This document shows, one piece after another, positions 48,172-60,294 of a DNA stretch of 64,000 nt. The stretch is from Daldinia sp. FL1419 (taxonomy: Eukaryota; Ascomycota; Sordariomycetes; Xylariales; Hypoxylaceae). A program made the position numbers and the translations under genes. Positions within the stretch are counted from its first letter, which is position 1; each line of letters opens with the position of its first letter. Below the pieces are notes generated by a model. It made no database searches and had not been told where the DNA came from. It worked only from the letters and a program-made list of their open reading frames with translations. Location: the NCBI GenBank assembly GCA_025201765.1, contig MU623479.1, forward strand, positions 1 through 64,000, in the 5' to 3' direction.

Positions 48172-48700
48172 AGCCAACTTGCCTACCTAGACAGCTGTAG
48201 TTCAAACCCTTTTACTAATAAGTCAGATTTGTGTAAATGTATGGATAGGTATCCGTACGCTAACATTAGATGCACCTACCTCAAGAAATAATCCAATTGA
48301 TACCACACGTAAAAATACACACTTTGCATGTACACCGTCCCCATTGCATGGCCTCCCCGGCTTCAGATCAAGGAATAAGGTTGGGACTTTGCATGTGTAC
48401 ATTAACTAGTATAAATCATGTACTACTAATGTAGGAAATCTGCTTGCTGCTCACGGATTACAAGGTCCATAGTTGCTAAGAAAAGGGTGTGCGAGGTGCA
48501 GCAGCGGCAGCAGCAGGCTGCGTCAAGGAAAGAGTAAGAGCACGGAGAAACTGGTAAATTTGTAAGGGAAAATCGAACTAGAAAGATACAAAAGGTCTAC
48601 TGGGGGAGACGCGAGTAAGCTGGGAGAAAGTACCTCTGCGATACCTGCGAGGCGGCCGCAACCAACCCTTTAGCCAACCTTTAGTAGATTCTCGAAGCTG

Positions 48701-50738
48701 ATAGGCTGTCGCGAGCGCGGTGTACCTTGCTAGGCTCATCCTGGACCCCCCGGTTTGTTTCCTACTAAAGCCCTGGGCCCTGTAAAACTTGGTATACTTA
48801 CCACTGTACCTGTGGATTTTATTACTGGTGCTTTTTTCTCTCTCGCAGCGGTTTCTACTTTTTACGTGGATGCTCTGACCCGCGCTGGGTCCGATGTCTT
48901 AAAAGTACCTGTTAAACCAATCCATCTCTTCCAATCCTTTTTCATCTCCTCCATCCTCCTCCAACTTGAGGCCATCTCCTAACTCTCTCCTTCCTTTCCT
49001 CGTCCTCTTTCATCCGATCCATTCATTTCCTCCTCCACGACACTTATCCTTACTTATTATCTCCTTGTCCATTCCAAGGAGGAAAGGAGGAGAGAGAAAT
49101 CCCGGGCCTTTTACGGCAGCGCAAGACGAACAGGGTAGGGCCGAGATAATCGAGATTTCAATAGCAGAAGAGAGGGAAAGACGCAAGTCACATAGATGAA
49201 GAGAGAAGCCAAAAAAAATTAGGGTTTTTGCTTTACAACTTCGAGATAATTTTATCTTCAGAAAATCCTTCCAGGTAATAACCAATATTTCTGGAATTCG
49301 AATTCCTCTAGGTCCTTTCTTATCTGACCAGGAATTTCCCTCTCAATTACCACCAAAACCCTCCCTACCTCGAAAAAAAAAAAACCCTTCATCCCGTCCA
49401 TCAGCCCCCATCTTCTCCTTCTTTTAACATCCGTTAAGACGGTTCGACTCCCTCCTTCCCATCCTGCTCTTCATTCCTCAACCGAGCACCCTTCATCTCC
49501 CTCCGCTCAATTAGATCGTCCCCAAGGAGAATAGTCCTGTCTAGCTTGCTGGGCAGATACAAGGCAATTCGAATCTCCCAATTCCTCCTTCGTGCCAACG
49601 ATATCAGGAATCTGACTCTGGCTCATCACAATTACTCCAGAAGAATATCGGTATTAGACTCCACACCGAGTCTGCTACTGACTCGAGGATCTCATTCACG
49701 AGCCCTACATGAACCCAGTCGCTCGACTATAATCCATTAGAAGCGTGCAAGTGCAAAGGTACGTTTATTTGAGAGAAAAAACAGATAGCATTTATTTTAT
49801 CCCCTCAAAGGCAGAAGGGGGAGTAAAAAACAAGGAGTATTTCGCGAAAAAAAAAATTTTGACACTCGAGACTCATATTCTGATATTGTCTCCCTCCCTG
49901 CGCAGGTACATACCGACGGTCCACCTACACTGTAGTGTTCCAACGGTGTACTCGAACACTCACGCACGCTTCAAATTCGTCGTCGAGCAGAAAACGCTTG
50001 CCTTTCGTGGGACTCGTTAACTCGCTGTTCCCACCAAATTCATTCAGGAATCACCTAATTTCCTGTGATTAATCGTGGCGGTAAGGGAGACCCTTCTTCA
50101 GCGAAATTATAACACAGACCAACGTCATTTTGTATGCACGTATGCTGCATTAAATACTCCATCGAGGATCAATTGCCTGCCAGACGTTTTGCTGCGTGCC
50201 AGGAACAGATCCCCACACATTGTCCCTCGAATCAGAATGCTTGGTGTTCTGCCCCTGATCGTGTGGTTCCAGAAGACCGTGCCCTGTTCCGCCTGGCCTG
50301 GTCTTGGTCCATTATGTCTCTCCTTGTTCTCAATTGGGTTATTGGTTTCTTGCGCTAATACTTTTCCACTCCAGAGCTTTTTACCTCGACATCTCTTTTA
50401 ACGGCCGCATTTCCGGTCCTCTTTCACCTCACCATTTCACCGTCTTTCGGCAGCCATTCGGCCACAGTCATTCCTTAATTTTTTTCGTCTTTTTAACTGC
50501 GTACAGTTCATCACGCTCATTAATATAGTAATAATCGTGTCGTTCGTCTAGTCGGAATAATACACTCTTTCGAATTTCCCCTTTGCGACGACCAATCTAA
50601 TAATTCACTCTTTCCACTGCATCAGCAATCAAGATTCCTGGAGAACCTAATCGTCACTCTTTTCAAGATCACGTCCCATTATTGGACCTACCCAGCGATA
50701 TCTCTAACGCAGTTTGTACTCGAATCAATTCAATCATA
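48701..50738 (+). promoter_or_regulatory. Pyrimidine-rich promoter and long leader of the cyclin gene
   Basis: From about 48740 the plus strand turns strongly CT-rich (CCTCCTCC and TCTCTCC tracts, 48930-49070 and 49330-49500), with A-runs and many short ORFs that begin with ATG but share no frame with the cyclin. Composition and position suggest a promoter plus a long 5' leader with upstream ORFs, as is common for fungal G1 cyclins. Introns may be present in the leader. No protein-coding gene is supported. Confidence 0.45.
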
Positions 50739-52059
50739 ATGGCCTACTCGAATTCATCCGACTGCGGCTTCTTCGTCGAATCCGATGAGCCTCGTCAACC
50801 TCGAATCACCATGAAGGATGCAGCAAAGATGTTAGCCCGAAACAGGCAAGAGATGATTGCCAATGAGCTGTCTCGTCTCGCCGGTGACGAGTACTTAGAG
50901 GACATCATGCAGCACATGAGACACATGGAGGTTGGTGTTTTATTAATATTACTGTCCCTTTTTCTTCCCTATGCAAGCATCTCGAATAATACAATGATGG
51001 TGGTTGGTATGTAATTCTTTTGGCTGACATTTGGAACAGGACGAGACGCTACCGGATGCCAACCTGATTGACATGCAGCGAGAGATCCAATGGTTCATGA
51101 GACCTTATCTGATTGACTTTTTAATTGAGGCTCACGCCGCCTTCGCTCTCCTACCGGAGACCTTGTTTCTGACTGTGAACCTGTTGGACCGATACTGCTC
51201 GAAACGTGTTGTATACAAGCAACACTACCAGCTAGTCGGATGTGCCGCCCTTCTTATTGCTGCCAAGTATGGCGACAAGAAAGATCGAGTACCCCAGATC
51301 AACGAGCTGAACAACATGTGTTGCGGCCTTTACGATTCGGGAATGTTCACGCAGATGGAGATGCACGTTCTTAATACCCTTGAGTGGACCATCGGACACC
51401 CGACTGTCGATTTCTTTACGCAGCTTATCGTCGCTGAAGAGGCTGATGACCGCGAAGTCGAGCACATGGCGGCTTATCTCTGCGAAATTGCATTGTACCA
51501 CCGAGACTTTGTTTCCACCAAGCCGTCGATTATGGCACGTGCCTCTCTCGCTCTCGCACGTGCGATACTTGGACGACCCGAAGTCAATGACGGCGAGTGG
51601 GATCACACTGAGAACGTTACCGTCCTCGCCTTATCTCAGCACTTGCATCAGCCTTCGATCACATTGTCGAGGAAGTATTCCTCCCAGCATCTTTCTCGCG
51701 TCTCTGGAAAACTTTCCGAGTTTCTTGCCCAGCAAGCAGCTATTTCTCGTCGAGCGCAAGGCCCACCTTCACCTCCCGCAGAACCCACCTTGTCAGCCCA
51801 GCACCCAAACATCTATAGTACTCCCCAGAAAGGACACGGTGCTACTGTAGGTGCCGCGGATGGGTATCTAACGCCACCTATCACGCCTGACGGTGTCAAC
51901 TTCGGTGTTGTTACGGATCCCATGAACAAATATGTCCCGCCCAGGTGCCCAGTCACCCCTACACCTCAAGCTCCTAGCGCGACTGAGTATTCCCAACAAC
52001 CTCAGCAGCAGTACTCTAACTATTCATACGAGGAATACAGTGGTCCGATGGTCTCATAA
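50739..52059 (+). CDS. G1-type cyclin (Cln/Puc1-like)
   Basis: Two exons (50739-50930, 51040-52059; 109-bp intron with a GTTGGT donor) give 403 residues. The cyclin box (about residues 70-200) contains MQREIQWFMRPYLIDFLIEA, the MRxxLIDW-type helix, then LFLTVNLLDRYCSKR and LVGCAALLIAAKYGDKK, all diagnostic. The second cyclin fold follows (HPTVDFFTQLIVAEE onward). The C-terminal 150 residues are Pro/Gln/Ser-rich with TP sites (YLTPPITPDG), typical of unstable G1 cyclins controlled by phosphorylation. The protein should activate the main cyclin-dependent kinase at G1/S. I used ATG 50739 because the longer frame starts with TTG. A very long leader upstream hints at translational control. Confidence 0.9.
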
Positions 52060-53744
52060 TGGTTGTTACAGCGTGGACAGTATCTACGGATTCGAAGTAG
52101 ATTCACCTTATCAATTCTATCATACGATCAGCAACTCGTTTTTAAGACTTATCGCATGGATGTGTATCATTGGAAGAAAAAAGATTGTTGCATAATTGAC
52201 GGTTTAGGCTCATCTCCATGGCATCAGCGACTTGTTTTTATTTCAAAATTTTTTTTTCCTTTTTTCTCAGTCATACCCATTGAGCGTGCCGCTATTGCGT
52301 CAACCACTAAAGCGATCGATTGTCAAACAAAAAAAAAACTGATTTCTCCTTCCTGTGAGTTCGGGCGTTTTTTTTTCACTGCCGATCCGAGTGCACAAGA
52401 CGGCGCGCCAAATTCCAACACGAACAGCTATATGGAGCGTTGAGACAGCAATACATAAGACGGGCGAGGCAGGATGCGAAGAAGAAAAAATTAAGTGGCA
52501 ATTTGTGAACAGTGGGGAGGATGACGAAAAGTAAGGGCGTATGGTGCAGTGGTGCGGCTACAGGCAAGCAATTCGATTGCTTTCAAAATATTGAGGTTCC
52601 GACCCTCGCCTCGCATGGCCGAGGAACTGCGAAAGTAATAGGCTCCAGGCATGCCGCACGATACGATACACGGTTCGACTCCCACGCCGGGAGTATCTTA
52701 ATTCTTGTGGGGGACGTTTGCTGCGGAATACCCTTGGCATTTAGACGATACCTTAGATGGCGCTTCGTCCTCGTCGTCGACTTTGTCACATAGCATGCCA
52801 CCTGTTACCGTAAATAAAACGGAAAAGAGTAAAAAATCTCCGCAAAAACTTTTTACCAACGTCTTGTTTGGGTCTAGCTTTACGTGATTTGCGTCGTATT
52901 TTTTATTTTATTTTATTTTCCATTTACCATAGTAACAGGTACGTATCTGTGAAGTACTTTTTTATGTCCTGGTGTGATTTTAACTCTTAACCCCTTACTG
53001 AGATGGGCGAAGAGTCGACCGAAGATATGGTCCGAGCTATACACTCGAAATGATTGAATAACTGGATATCCACCTTTGATTCCTTCGGATAAGAAAGAAG
53101 AACCCACCCATTTCCCCCTGGGTTGCCTAGACTGCCTAGGGGCAAGAAGCTAATGCAAGTAGATGCCTTCGTCCCGTAAAGAAGCAGTACATAGTAAAAT
53201 AGATTATGATTTACCGCGCATAATAATGCAACATTTGACGCATCGAGTCTCCCCCCTTACCGCCATTTTGACCAGTTAGGCTCAGCAACCATAGCTGAAT
53301 TTAAATGTCGGATATCCAAATCGCGATTTACCCCTGTCGAACAATCCAGACCAATAAAATAAAACCAGCTCGAAATTTATCTCGGGTGATGTTAAGAGTA
53401 ATGTGGAAAGTCTCGAGATAATTGACGAAGATGGCAGGGAGACCCCCAATGTTAGAATACGAACCCAACCTCAGCTGGAGGATGACATATCTTGGGGCAT
53501 TGTATGCGTGCATTGCAACTGGATAATTACACAGCACACAAATACGTACAGCTAATAGATACATATCAAACTAACCTTAGGTAGTTAGTACAACTACATA
53601 ACTAGTTAAAATGAAATAAAAAGAGGTATTCTGACCTCCCTCCCGCCCCTCTATTCCTGGGCGAGTATATGCAAAGGGTTATCGGCTCTATTCCATCCTC
53701 GGCCACCTCTACCTTGACCGCCCCCACCTCTTTCCAAATAAAGC
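52060..53744. other. Intergenic, 3' UTR of cyclin and beyond
   Basis: About 1.7 kb. The first part is T/A-rich with homopolymers (likely the cyclin 3' UTR). The middle carries the Pol III-like segment described separately. No protein gene is supported on either strand. Confidence 0.5.
52535..52685 (+). ncRNA. tRNA-like or SINE-like Pol III relic
   Basis: TGGTGCAGTGG (52542-52552) is a perfect A-box, AAGCAATTCGATTGCTT (52566-52582) forms a 5-bp stem with a 7-base loop reading TCG at anticodon position, and GGTTCCGACCC (52595-52605) is a near B-box. A second, perfect B-box, GGTTCGACTCC, lies at 52672-52682. Acceptor and D stems do not pair well, so it is not a functional tRNA gene. A tRNA pseudogene or tRNA-derived element is the best reading. 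Confidence 0.35.
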
Positions 53745-54608
53745 ATGACTAGGTCACCAGCAATACTCTCGCGCAACCGCGTAAACCGCGTCCTGTTGTA
53801 TAACGGATGCTTCTCGCGCTCCAGCACGCGAGCGCGGACCAAGATTTGAACGTCGTGGGCGCGGTGGTGCTCGTTGCAGACGATCAATGTTTGTATTGGA
53901 AGCTAGCTACGCAACGGGGAGTGCTAAAGTTAGGGTTGCTAGAGAGGACGAGGCTCTGGGAGCGTGAGCTCGCGAAGACGACGCTTTGGGATCCCAACGA
54001 AACTGTGACTGGCGATTGGTGCTGGGTCCTCTCGGAGTCGCTATGGCCTCAGTACGCGGATGAGCTAGAAGAACTTCTCGAGGAAGATGGTATCGATATC
54101 GAGTTTATAAGACTCGCGGGAGGCGACAAGGCAAGTGTCTCGAAAGTAGAGCACAGCATGTGGGGATATCGAAGCATGATCACGACGGATGTGAGTCGAC
54201 CCGTTGGTTTTTTTCGACAGCCTCAAAGGCCTCTTTGATGATACCCCCCAACCGACAGAGTTAAGAGGCCATAGTGAGTGGAAGAAGGTGACTGAGTTGA
54301 GGCAAGGGGAGGATAGAAGGGATGGATCTATCGCTGGGAATCCCACGGCGGACGACGCAAGATCTAGCAGAGTCATGTGGACATGTAAGCACAGTCGAAA
54401 CGACCACACCGTCCGCTTCATCCCTAGTACGTATCAGGAGCGCATCGACCCAGGCCTAAGTTCGACTAAGATCCGTGAGATCGTGGCTGCTGGAAAGACG
54501 CTTAGCACTGACGAGCTCGAGAAGGAGCTACAGGGCGTAGCACTGGGCCCAGAGCTGCTGGCAAAGTATATTAAGATGTCTTATAACCAAGAACAATGTA
54601 GAAAGTAG
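53745..54608 (+). pseudogene. Nucleotidyltransferase-like gene, broken twice
   Basis: Conceptual reading starts MTRSPAILSRNRVNRVLLYN, then GCF (to 53813). It continues, in another frame, with LLALQHASADQDLNVVGAVVLVADD, ending that frame at 54238, and resumes in a third frame from FFDSLKGLFDD to LLAKYIKMS. It resembles the fungal cytidylyl/adenylyltransferase family (NMNAT-like fold). Just after YNGCF the expected NPPHxGH nucleotide-binding motif is absent and the frame changes, consistent with a small deletion at about 53813. The second shift falls in a T7 run (54208-54214), where one base fewer would restore frame. The C-terminal LSSTKIREI motif of the family is kept. Loss of the HxGH motif should abolish catalysis. 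The second lesion alone could be a sequencing error. Confidence 0.65.
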
Positions 54609-55412
54609 AGGCGGAGGGAGACGGGGTTAGACCAGAGACACCTTTCCAGCATATCACCAGCTACATTTGTTGCACCTACAACTTTGGCTATACCTACTAC
54701 ATAACCAGAGTTGCCCGTAAATCCCAACTATTATATCCAAATTATCCAAATTGCGCCTATGGAAATAACTAACTATGCATAACGTAAATATGAGAAACCC
54801 CTCCAGCAAGGGTTATTGATATTAAAGTACGTATAGCATAGCATATAGCCCTTTCTCCTAATAACCCCCCTACCCAGCCCTACGCAGGGTAATAAACCAC
54901 CAACCCCCACGATCGATCTATTTTCTCCCCTGCCTACTTCCCCTACGCACCACCCTACGCACCACCCTACGCGTGGTTCGAGAAAACTTCTCTGCAGTGT
55001 ACTTTCCTGGGATACGGAATGAAAACGCGTAAATAGAACAAAAAGTAGTCGAAGGAAAAGCAATAATGACCACAATATCAAGCAAGGTTTATACTTGTAA
55101 CGGCTTTTCCCACGGTATAAAAGCAACTCAAGCATAAAATAACAGCCCGGTAATCAAAGGGTTAGGTTGTTTGCGATTTATTAATTGCTAAAAGTACCTT
55201 GGCCCAAAATCCTTTACAACTCGAGTCTAACCCCGACTCCTGAGAGATAAAATTCCCATTCCAAAAAGTCCAACCCCCCCCCGAAAAAGAACAAGGTGAC
55301 GGGCTAACCCTTCCTCGCTCCCCTTTGCTAGATACTAGTATGATAAACCTTCTCGGCCGTAATGTTTTCAAGTTTTTCCGCCATCCTAATATTCCGCTCC
55401 TCCTCTTCATCT
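54609..55412. other. Intergenic, convergent 3' ends
   Basis: About 800 bp between the broken nucleotidyltransferase and the stop of the WSC gene. It contains a short repeat of CCCTACGCACCA-like units (about 54950-54975). No gene supported. Confidence 0.45.
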
Positions 55413-58400
55413 TCACCAAATCCACACTGGGCGGACCCGCTGCCACCGTGGGTCCACCGACGTTGAAGTACTAGTGGTCGTACTAGGAAGTTCTTGGATC
55501 TCTAGCTCCAATGTACTAAGAGATTTCCCGTGGTTCCTCGCGGCATCTTGTATCATGGTAGTCGGCCCTTCCTCACCGTCGGGTTCTGTCCACGCGATCA
55601 TATAGGCTAGGGTCGTCATAGAAGGGGAACGAGACCCTCCGTATGGTACCACGCCAGGAGGAGACGTAAAGCTTGACGCCTGCGTGTTAGTGTTCTCCGG
55701 GTTCGACCCCGCGCCGCCGTCGCCGTTGGGATCCGACGCTGTCGGCTGGGCTTCACCGCCGTTGCTTCCAGTCGGTGCCGGATTTACGTTTACGCTCGGT
55801 ATGGTCAACACAGAGCTTTCCCCAGCATTGAGGCTTGATTGCGTCCCCAAGCCTTGCCCGTTAGGCATGGATCCCCCATTAACCGGCGAATGGAAGGTTG
55901 GATTGTGTCCTGAACCAGCCGGGTTGCTATTTCCGCTACTGCCGCCTGCATCGGGTCGCGTGCCTTGACCCTGAGTATTAGACCCACCGTTTCCATCGCC
56001 AGCGTTCGCCCAGGGGTTCGAAGTAGGGCTGAAGCCCGGTGTTGACGGACCACCATTGCTAACGCCTCCGTTGGAACTGGTTTTGGTGCCTTGATCCTCT
56101 CCGCCCAAACCATTATTTCCCCCACTATTTAGTGCATTTGGGGTAGTCGGCGCATTTGTGACCGTATTGCTAGACGACGTAGCTGGACTTTGACTTTGAG
56201 GGCTACCTAGATCAGAGTTGCTATTATTATCTGATGGATTACAGCTTGGGTCGACAGATCCAGAAGTACACAAATTGCTATCTGAACCGCCGCTCGGACT
56301 TGATATGGTCGGCTGACTTCGACCACCTGGGGCAACCCCACCCCCATTGTTTGATAGCGGAGAGCTCGGGCTAGTTATCGTCTCTGAGTTGAGGCTCGAC
56401 TCGCCAATGCCGTTTGGCGAAGTGCTTGCTGTAGAACTCCCGCTATTTCCGCCTCTTAGTGAACGACAAGTTGGATCATTCGAGCCTTGTGTGCAAGCGC
56501 CAGCTATCCCGCCATTATGCGATGGATTGGCATTAGAGTTGAAGGTTGCGGTGTGTTCACCCCAAGTTGGCGACCCTTGAATTGGACTGCCTAATGAGTT
56601 GGCAGCGGGATTGAAGCTAGTGGTTTCCTGTCCTGGACTAGAGGTTTGTCCCTGATCAACGCTGCCACTACTGGGTGGCATACTTCCTTGACCCGTTCTA
56701 GAAGAAGCTTGGCTTGGGTTGCTATTAGTGTTTGGGACAGCTGAACCGTTGCCTGGGCCGGTAGAACTCTGCGTTGGGCTAGAATTTCCTTCTAGTGAAT
56801 TCCCTGTTGGATTAGGAGACGAACCCCCCTGTCCTTCACCTATGGACGTCTGACCCGGATTTGTAACATCGCTTGACGGGTTAATGGTTCCTTCGTTCTG
56901 GTTAGGTGAGCTTTGGCCTTGATTACCACCGCCTCTCGGTAAACCGTTTATAGAACCCGAAGTAGTAGTAGTTTGCTTAGAGCGACTATTGTCACTCAAT
57001 GGATTGCCACTAGGGCTTGGAGTTATTGCTCCTTGACCTGTGCCCTGGCCACTTGGAGATGTACCAGCATTATTACTGGCAGGAGGTGAAGCCGACGAGC
57101 CAGGGTTTCTTCCAGGTGTTGGAGAACTAGAGCCTCCACCTCCGCTGGGCGAACCGAGACCAGCACTCTGGGTCGGCCCGCTTCCGACGGAAGGCAAACT
57201 ACGATCTCCCGATGCCGTAGGATTCATGCCGTTTCCATTATTTGGCGAAGTATTCGAATCAAAACCGGGAGTTGAGCTTCCAGTATTTCCGCCGTTTGAG
57301 GCTGAACCGATTCCATCATCTTGGCTGAAGCTGCCGTTACCAGTTCCGTTTGAAGCTGAGCTAGGGCTGACCCCTGAGTTTCCATTTGGGGATGTCAGTG
57401 GGTTACTTGCTGGGTTACTTGCAGGTGTAGTTTGCCCCGCCTCTCCGTTTATACTTGGAGATCCACTGCTTCTGGGATCTAGAGGGGTTTCGCTACCATT
57501 GAGCGGTGTATTACCGCTACCGCCGTTACTTCTAGGTGAAGTCGGACCAGCGGCGGACCCCCCGCTTGGAAATGATCCTGGTGCGTCTGTACACCGCCCC
57601 GAGGTGACGCCACCGCTTCCATTCGGTGGTGTTACCGAGGCGCCTGGAGTAGAATCCCCGTCTCCACTCCTAGATACCGCCGAATTGGGTTCCATACTAT
57701 TAGGCATTTCTCCTTGTGGTTGTCGTGTCCTATGTCCAAACTGACTAACTAGTTGACTCATGTCTGCATCTGGGGGAGGGAACATTACGACCGGTCCTGT
57801 AACTACCGTTTGAGCAACGCCTCCTACGTTCATAGATATGATTTCGGGAGGTTTTCGAGTCGCTGGTAGGGGTTGGGGTCCCACACTAGCCCAACCGTGG
57901 GCTTCGTTGTCAGAACTGTAACAACTAAGCGCGTTGTCGCCACCGCAGGCCTGTTCCGAGTCACCAGTACATGGAATCGAGCAAACAGAATCATCCAACT
58001 TCTGCGTGCCATTTAGAAAGTTCCCGCAGTAGCAGCTATCGCCATTTTCGGTACCCGACATGAGATAACCACGGCCCATGCAGTGTTGAACACACCCTTC
58101 GTTTGTCAGAGGACCTAAACTGAGATATGGTTCCATATTGAGTGCCCGACTGTCGGACTGATCAGCCCAGCAGCCACAGTAGCCCCAGCCGGAGGCCTCC
58201 TTGGGGCTCTTCGGGTCCGGCTTGCTAGGACTTGACTCCGTTGGTTGCATCGGACTTATTTGTGCGGGATTTCCGGGAGAAGAATTCGCCGAAGAAGTGG
58301 TTCCAGGGCCATTTGTGTTTGGTATATCCGAACCTGTACATGTTTCCGGGCCTGGGGTTGGTTGAGGGACACAAAACCATCCACCATCGCAATGAGCACA

Positions 58401-59440
58401 AGGCCAACCAAACCCACAAGGTGCAGGTTGCGCTGGAGTCTGAGGGGGTGGGCAGAACCATCCATCAAGGCACTCGTGACAAGTATAGCCGGAACCTGGA
58501 CACGGCCCTCGAGCACCAAGACTACCAGAGGAAGATGCGGTGGTGGTAGTAGCACTAGCGTCGTTTGGGCAATGGCAGGTTGGAGAAGCGCATTCAGTGC
58601 AGAGCTGGCTTGTTGGGCATGGCTGACTGGTATAGATAGTCGCATAGACAGTCCGTGTAGAAGCCTGGTCGACCCTGTACTGTTGTTTAATCACGTAGAA
58701 TTCTCCAACACCTGGACAAACTCACAAGAAATTCGTCTCAGCCAATGTCGGCCGGCAATCCTCCGTTACGGTAACTAGTCTATCCACTAATGCGAGTAAG
58801 CAGGCTGTTTGAAATTTGAGAAATGGCCATAAAACTTACGGCCAGCGGCGATTGTCTCGAGGATAATCTCTACACGCGATACCGCGGGTGTTTCCAATGG
58901 TGGGTGAAAATCGGTCGTAGTTTTCTCCGATGAATTCAGTTTATTAACGATGCTGGGTGCTGCTAGGGGGGCTACCCTATCGAGTATATCACTAAGAAGT
59001 TTGCTTGTAAAGATTGGAATTCCGGAGTTTATGGCTTCGGACAATGTTGGCACGGGCAAGACTGGTTGATCCGTCAACAAAACGGGTATTCCGTCAGAAG
59101 GATTGACGCTTAGGGAATTCATCGCAGGTATTAAGTCGCTTATATTAGAAGGTTTTACCCCTGAGGCTATCGTGCTCGAAATTAGGTCCCAAGATGTGAC
59201 ATCAGAGGGGCCGTCTATACCAATACCACGTTTCCTATGACGGCCTTGCCATCTACCGTTAATGATGAGGAGCTGCTTGGATGGCTCATTACCGTCGATC
59301 GATAGGTTGCGTGTTTCGAACGTCAAGTTGGCCAGGCTAGTATGGGCAGACGTTACAGCAACATTGGAAATTATGAAGAACACAGCTGTAACGAGCAGCC
59401 GTCTTGCCATTCCTGCCCATGGAGTTTGCGATGATATCAT
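55413..59440 (-). CDS. Secreted WSC-domain protein with long disordered tail
   Basis: Two exons (58840-59440 and 55413-58711; 128-bp intron) give 1299 residues. A signal peptide follows MARRLLVTAVFFIISNVAVT; the start may be 59440 or the internal Met at 59410, which has the better context. After a novel N-terminal region of about 170 residues come Cys-rich segments, including two tandem modules of the form C-x-C-DGWFC (CHECLDGWFCPPP, then CAHCDGGWFCVPQ). A WSC domain spans about residues 375-468 (GYCGCWADQSDSRALN to LSCYSS), with its eight expected cysteines. The following 800 residues are almost only Gly, Ser, Asn, Pro and Thr. WSC domains bind wall carbohydrate and serve as wall-stress sensors or adhesion modules. 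No transmembrane helix or GPI signal is visible at the C-terminus, so a soluble wall protein is more likely than a sensor, unless a 3' exon was missed. Confidence 0.82.
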
Positions 59441-60294
59441 TTGGACCTGGTGATGTCTTAGAGGACTTCAAAAAAGGGGGTACAAGGGTATACAGCCCAA
59501 AAGGGAGGATCGGTCGAGTACTCGTTCAAAACTGAGCCAAACTATGAGACCAAGAAAACCAAAACAGCACGAGTCTGGGAAAATTGGAATGTGGTAGAAC
59601 GGCGATATTATTACAAGTATAGAGTGGTATCAATATAAACTCGAAACTCGATCTAGGTAATATCGCACTCACTTATTGCTGCTCCCTGCTCTTTCTTTTG
59701 GTACTTAAGCACGAACGTGGCAAGAGAAGCCTCTAGTTATTTCATTAGGGGTAGGTAATAACTAAAAGATAGATGAGAGGACTTGCCTCAATATCTTTAG
59801 GACGTTGTTTTCTTATTTGAATTTTGTCATAGGTGGCTGCCTCTTACCTACCTACCTACCTACCTACCTACCTACCTAGGTATACGTTCTTCGGTCTTTG
59901 CGGGAGGCATTGGCGCCCTATTTTGCGACCTACTTTGTTAGCGATCGAGTTACGTTCTTACTTCGATGTCCATCTCTACCTGGGTAGGCACTACCATTGT
60001 GGGTATTCTTATTTCCTGTAGACCTCTCAACCTTAGGGGTTTGATGCTAACATTAACACTCCCTTATGAAGCATGTATCTGTAATCTTCCCTACTAGTTG
60101 CACAGTTAATACCATATGCACACATGCGGTGTTAAATTAGAGACTTTCACGGTGCGATGGAGAACAGATCATAGGGTATGAATTGTCAGAATTGAGCTGC
60201 CATTTTTGCTGCCTTAGTCTGATGCCTACCTACCCGGCACCAATGCAATTAGAAAACAAGAACGAATCTACGCCGTATGCCCCGAATTCCGCAT
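59441..60294. other. Intergenic, promoter of the WSC gene
   Basis: About 850 bp between the WSC start and the RPS2 stop. It contains the TACC microsatellite. Short ORFs there are repeat or random reads. Confidence 0.5.
59845..59878 (+). repeat. TACC microsatellite
   Basis: Eight TACC units in a row ending in TAGG. It is not the TTAGGG telomere repeat of ascomycetes. Confidence 0.9.

Larger units (their letters stand above)
37414..48700. other. Gene desert of about 11 kb
   Basis: No ORF above about 110 codons, no splice-linked coding pattern, no tRNA or 5S rRNA recognised. Base composition is moderately AT-rich but not RIP-like, unlike the left end of the window. It holds short AGGT/ACCT microsatellites (for example 43119-43135), a fold-back near 40.6 kb, an AGTCAAT tandem repeat and an assembly gap. 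A slightly GC-richer island at about 45280-45770 has overlapping ORFs on both strands, none recognisable. Long noncoding RNAs or distal regulatory DNA for the cyclin gene are possible. Confidence 0.6.

Noticed and set aside
57040..57744. Plus-strand 234-codon Pro/Leu-rich ORF
   Set aside because: Antisense of the Gly/Ser/Asn-rich WSC protein tail; composition is explained by the opposite strand.
59845..59878. Interstitial telomere repeat
   Set aside because: The unit is TACC/GGTA, not the TTAGGG hexamer of filamentous ascomycetes.
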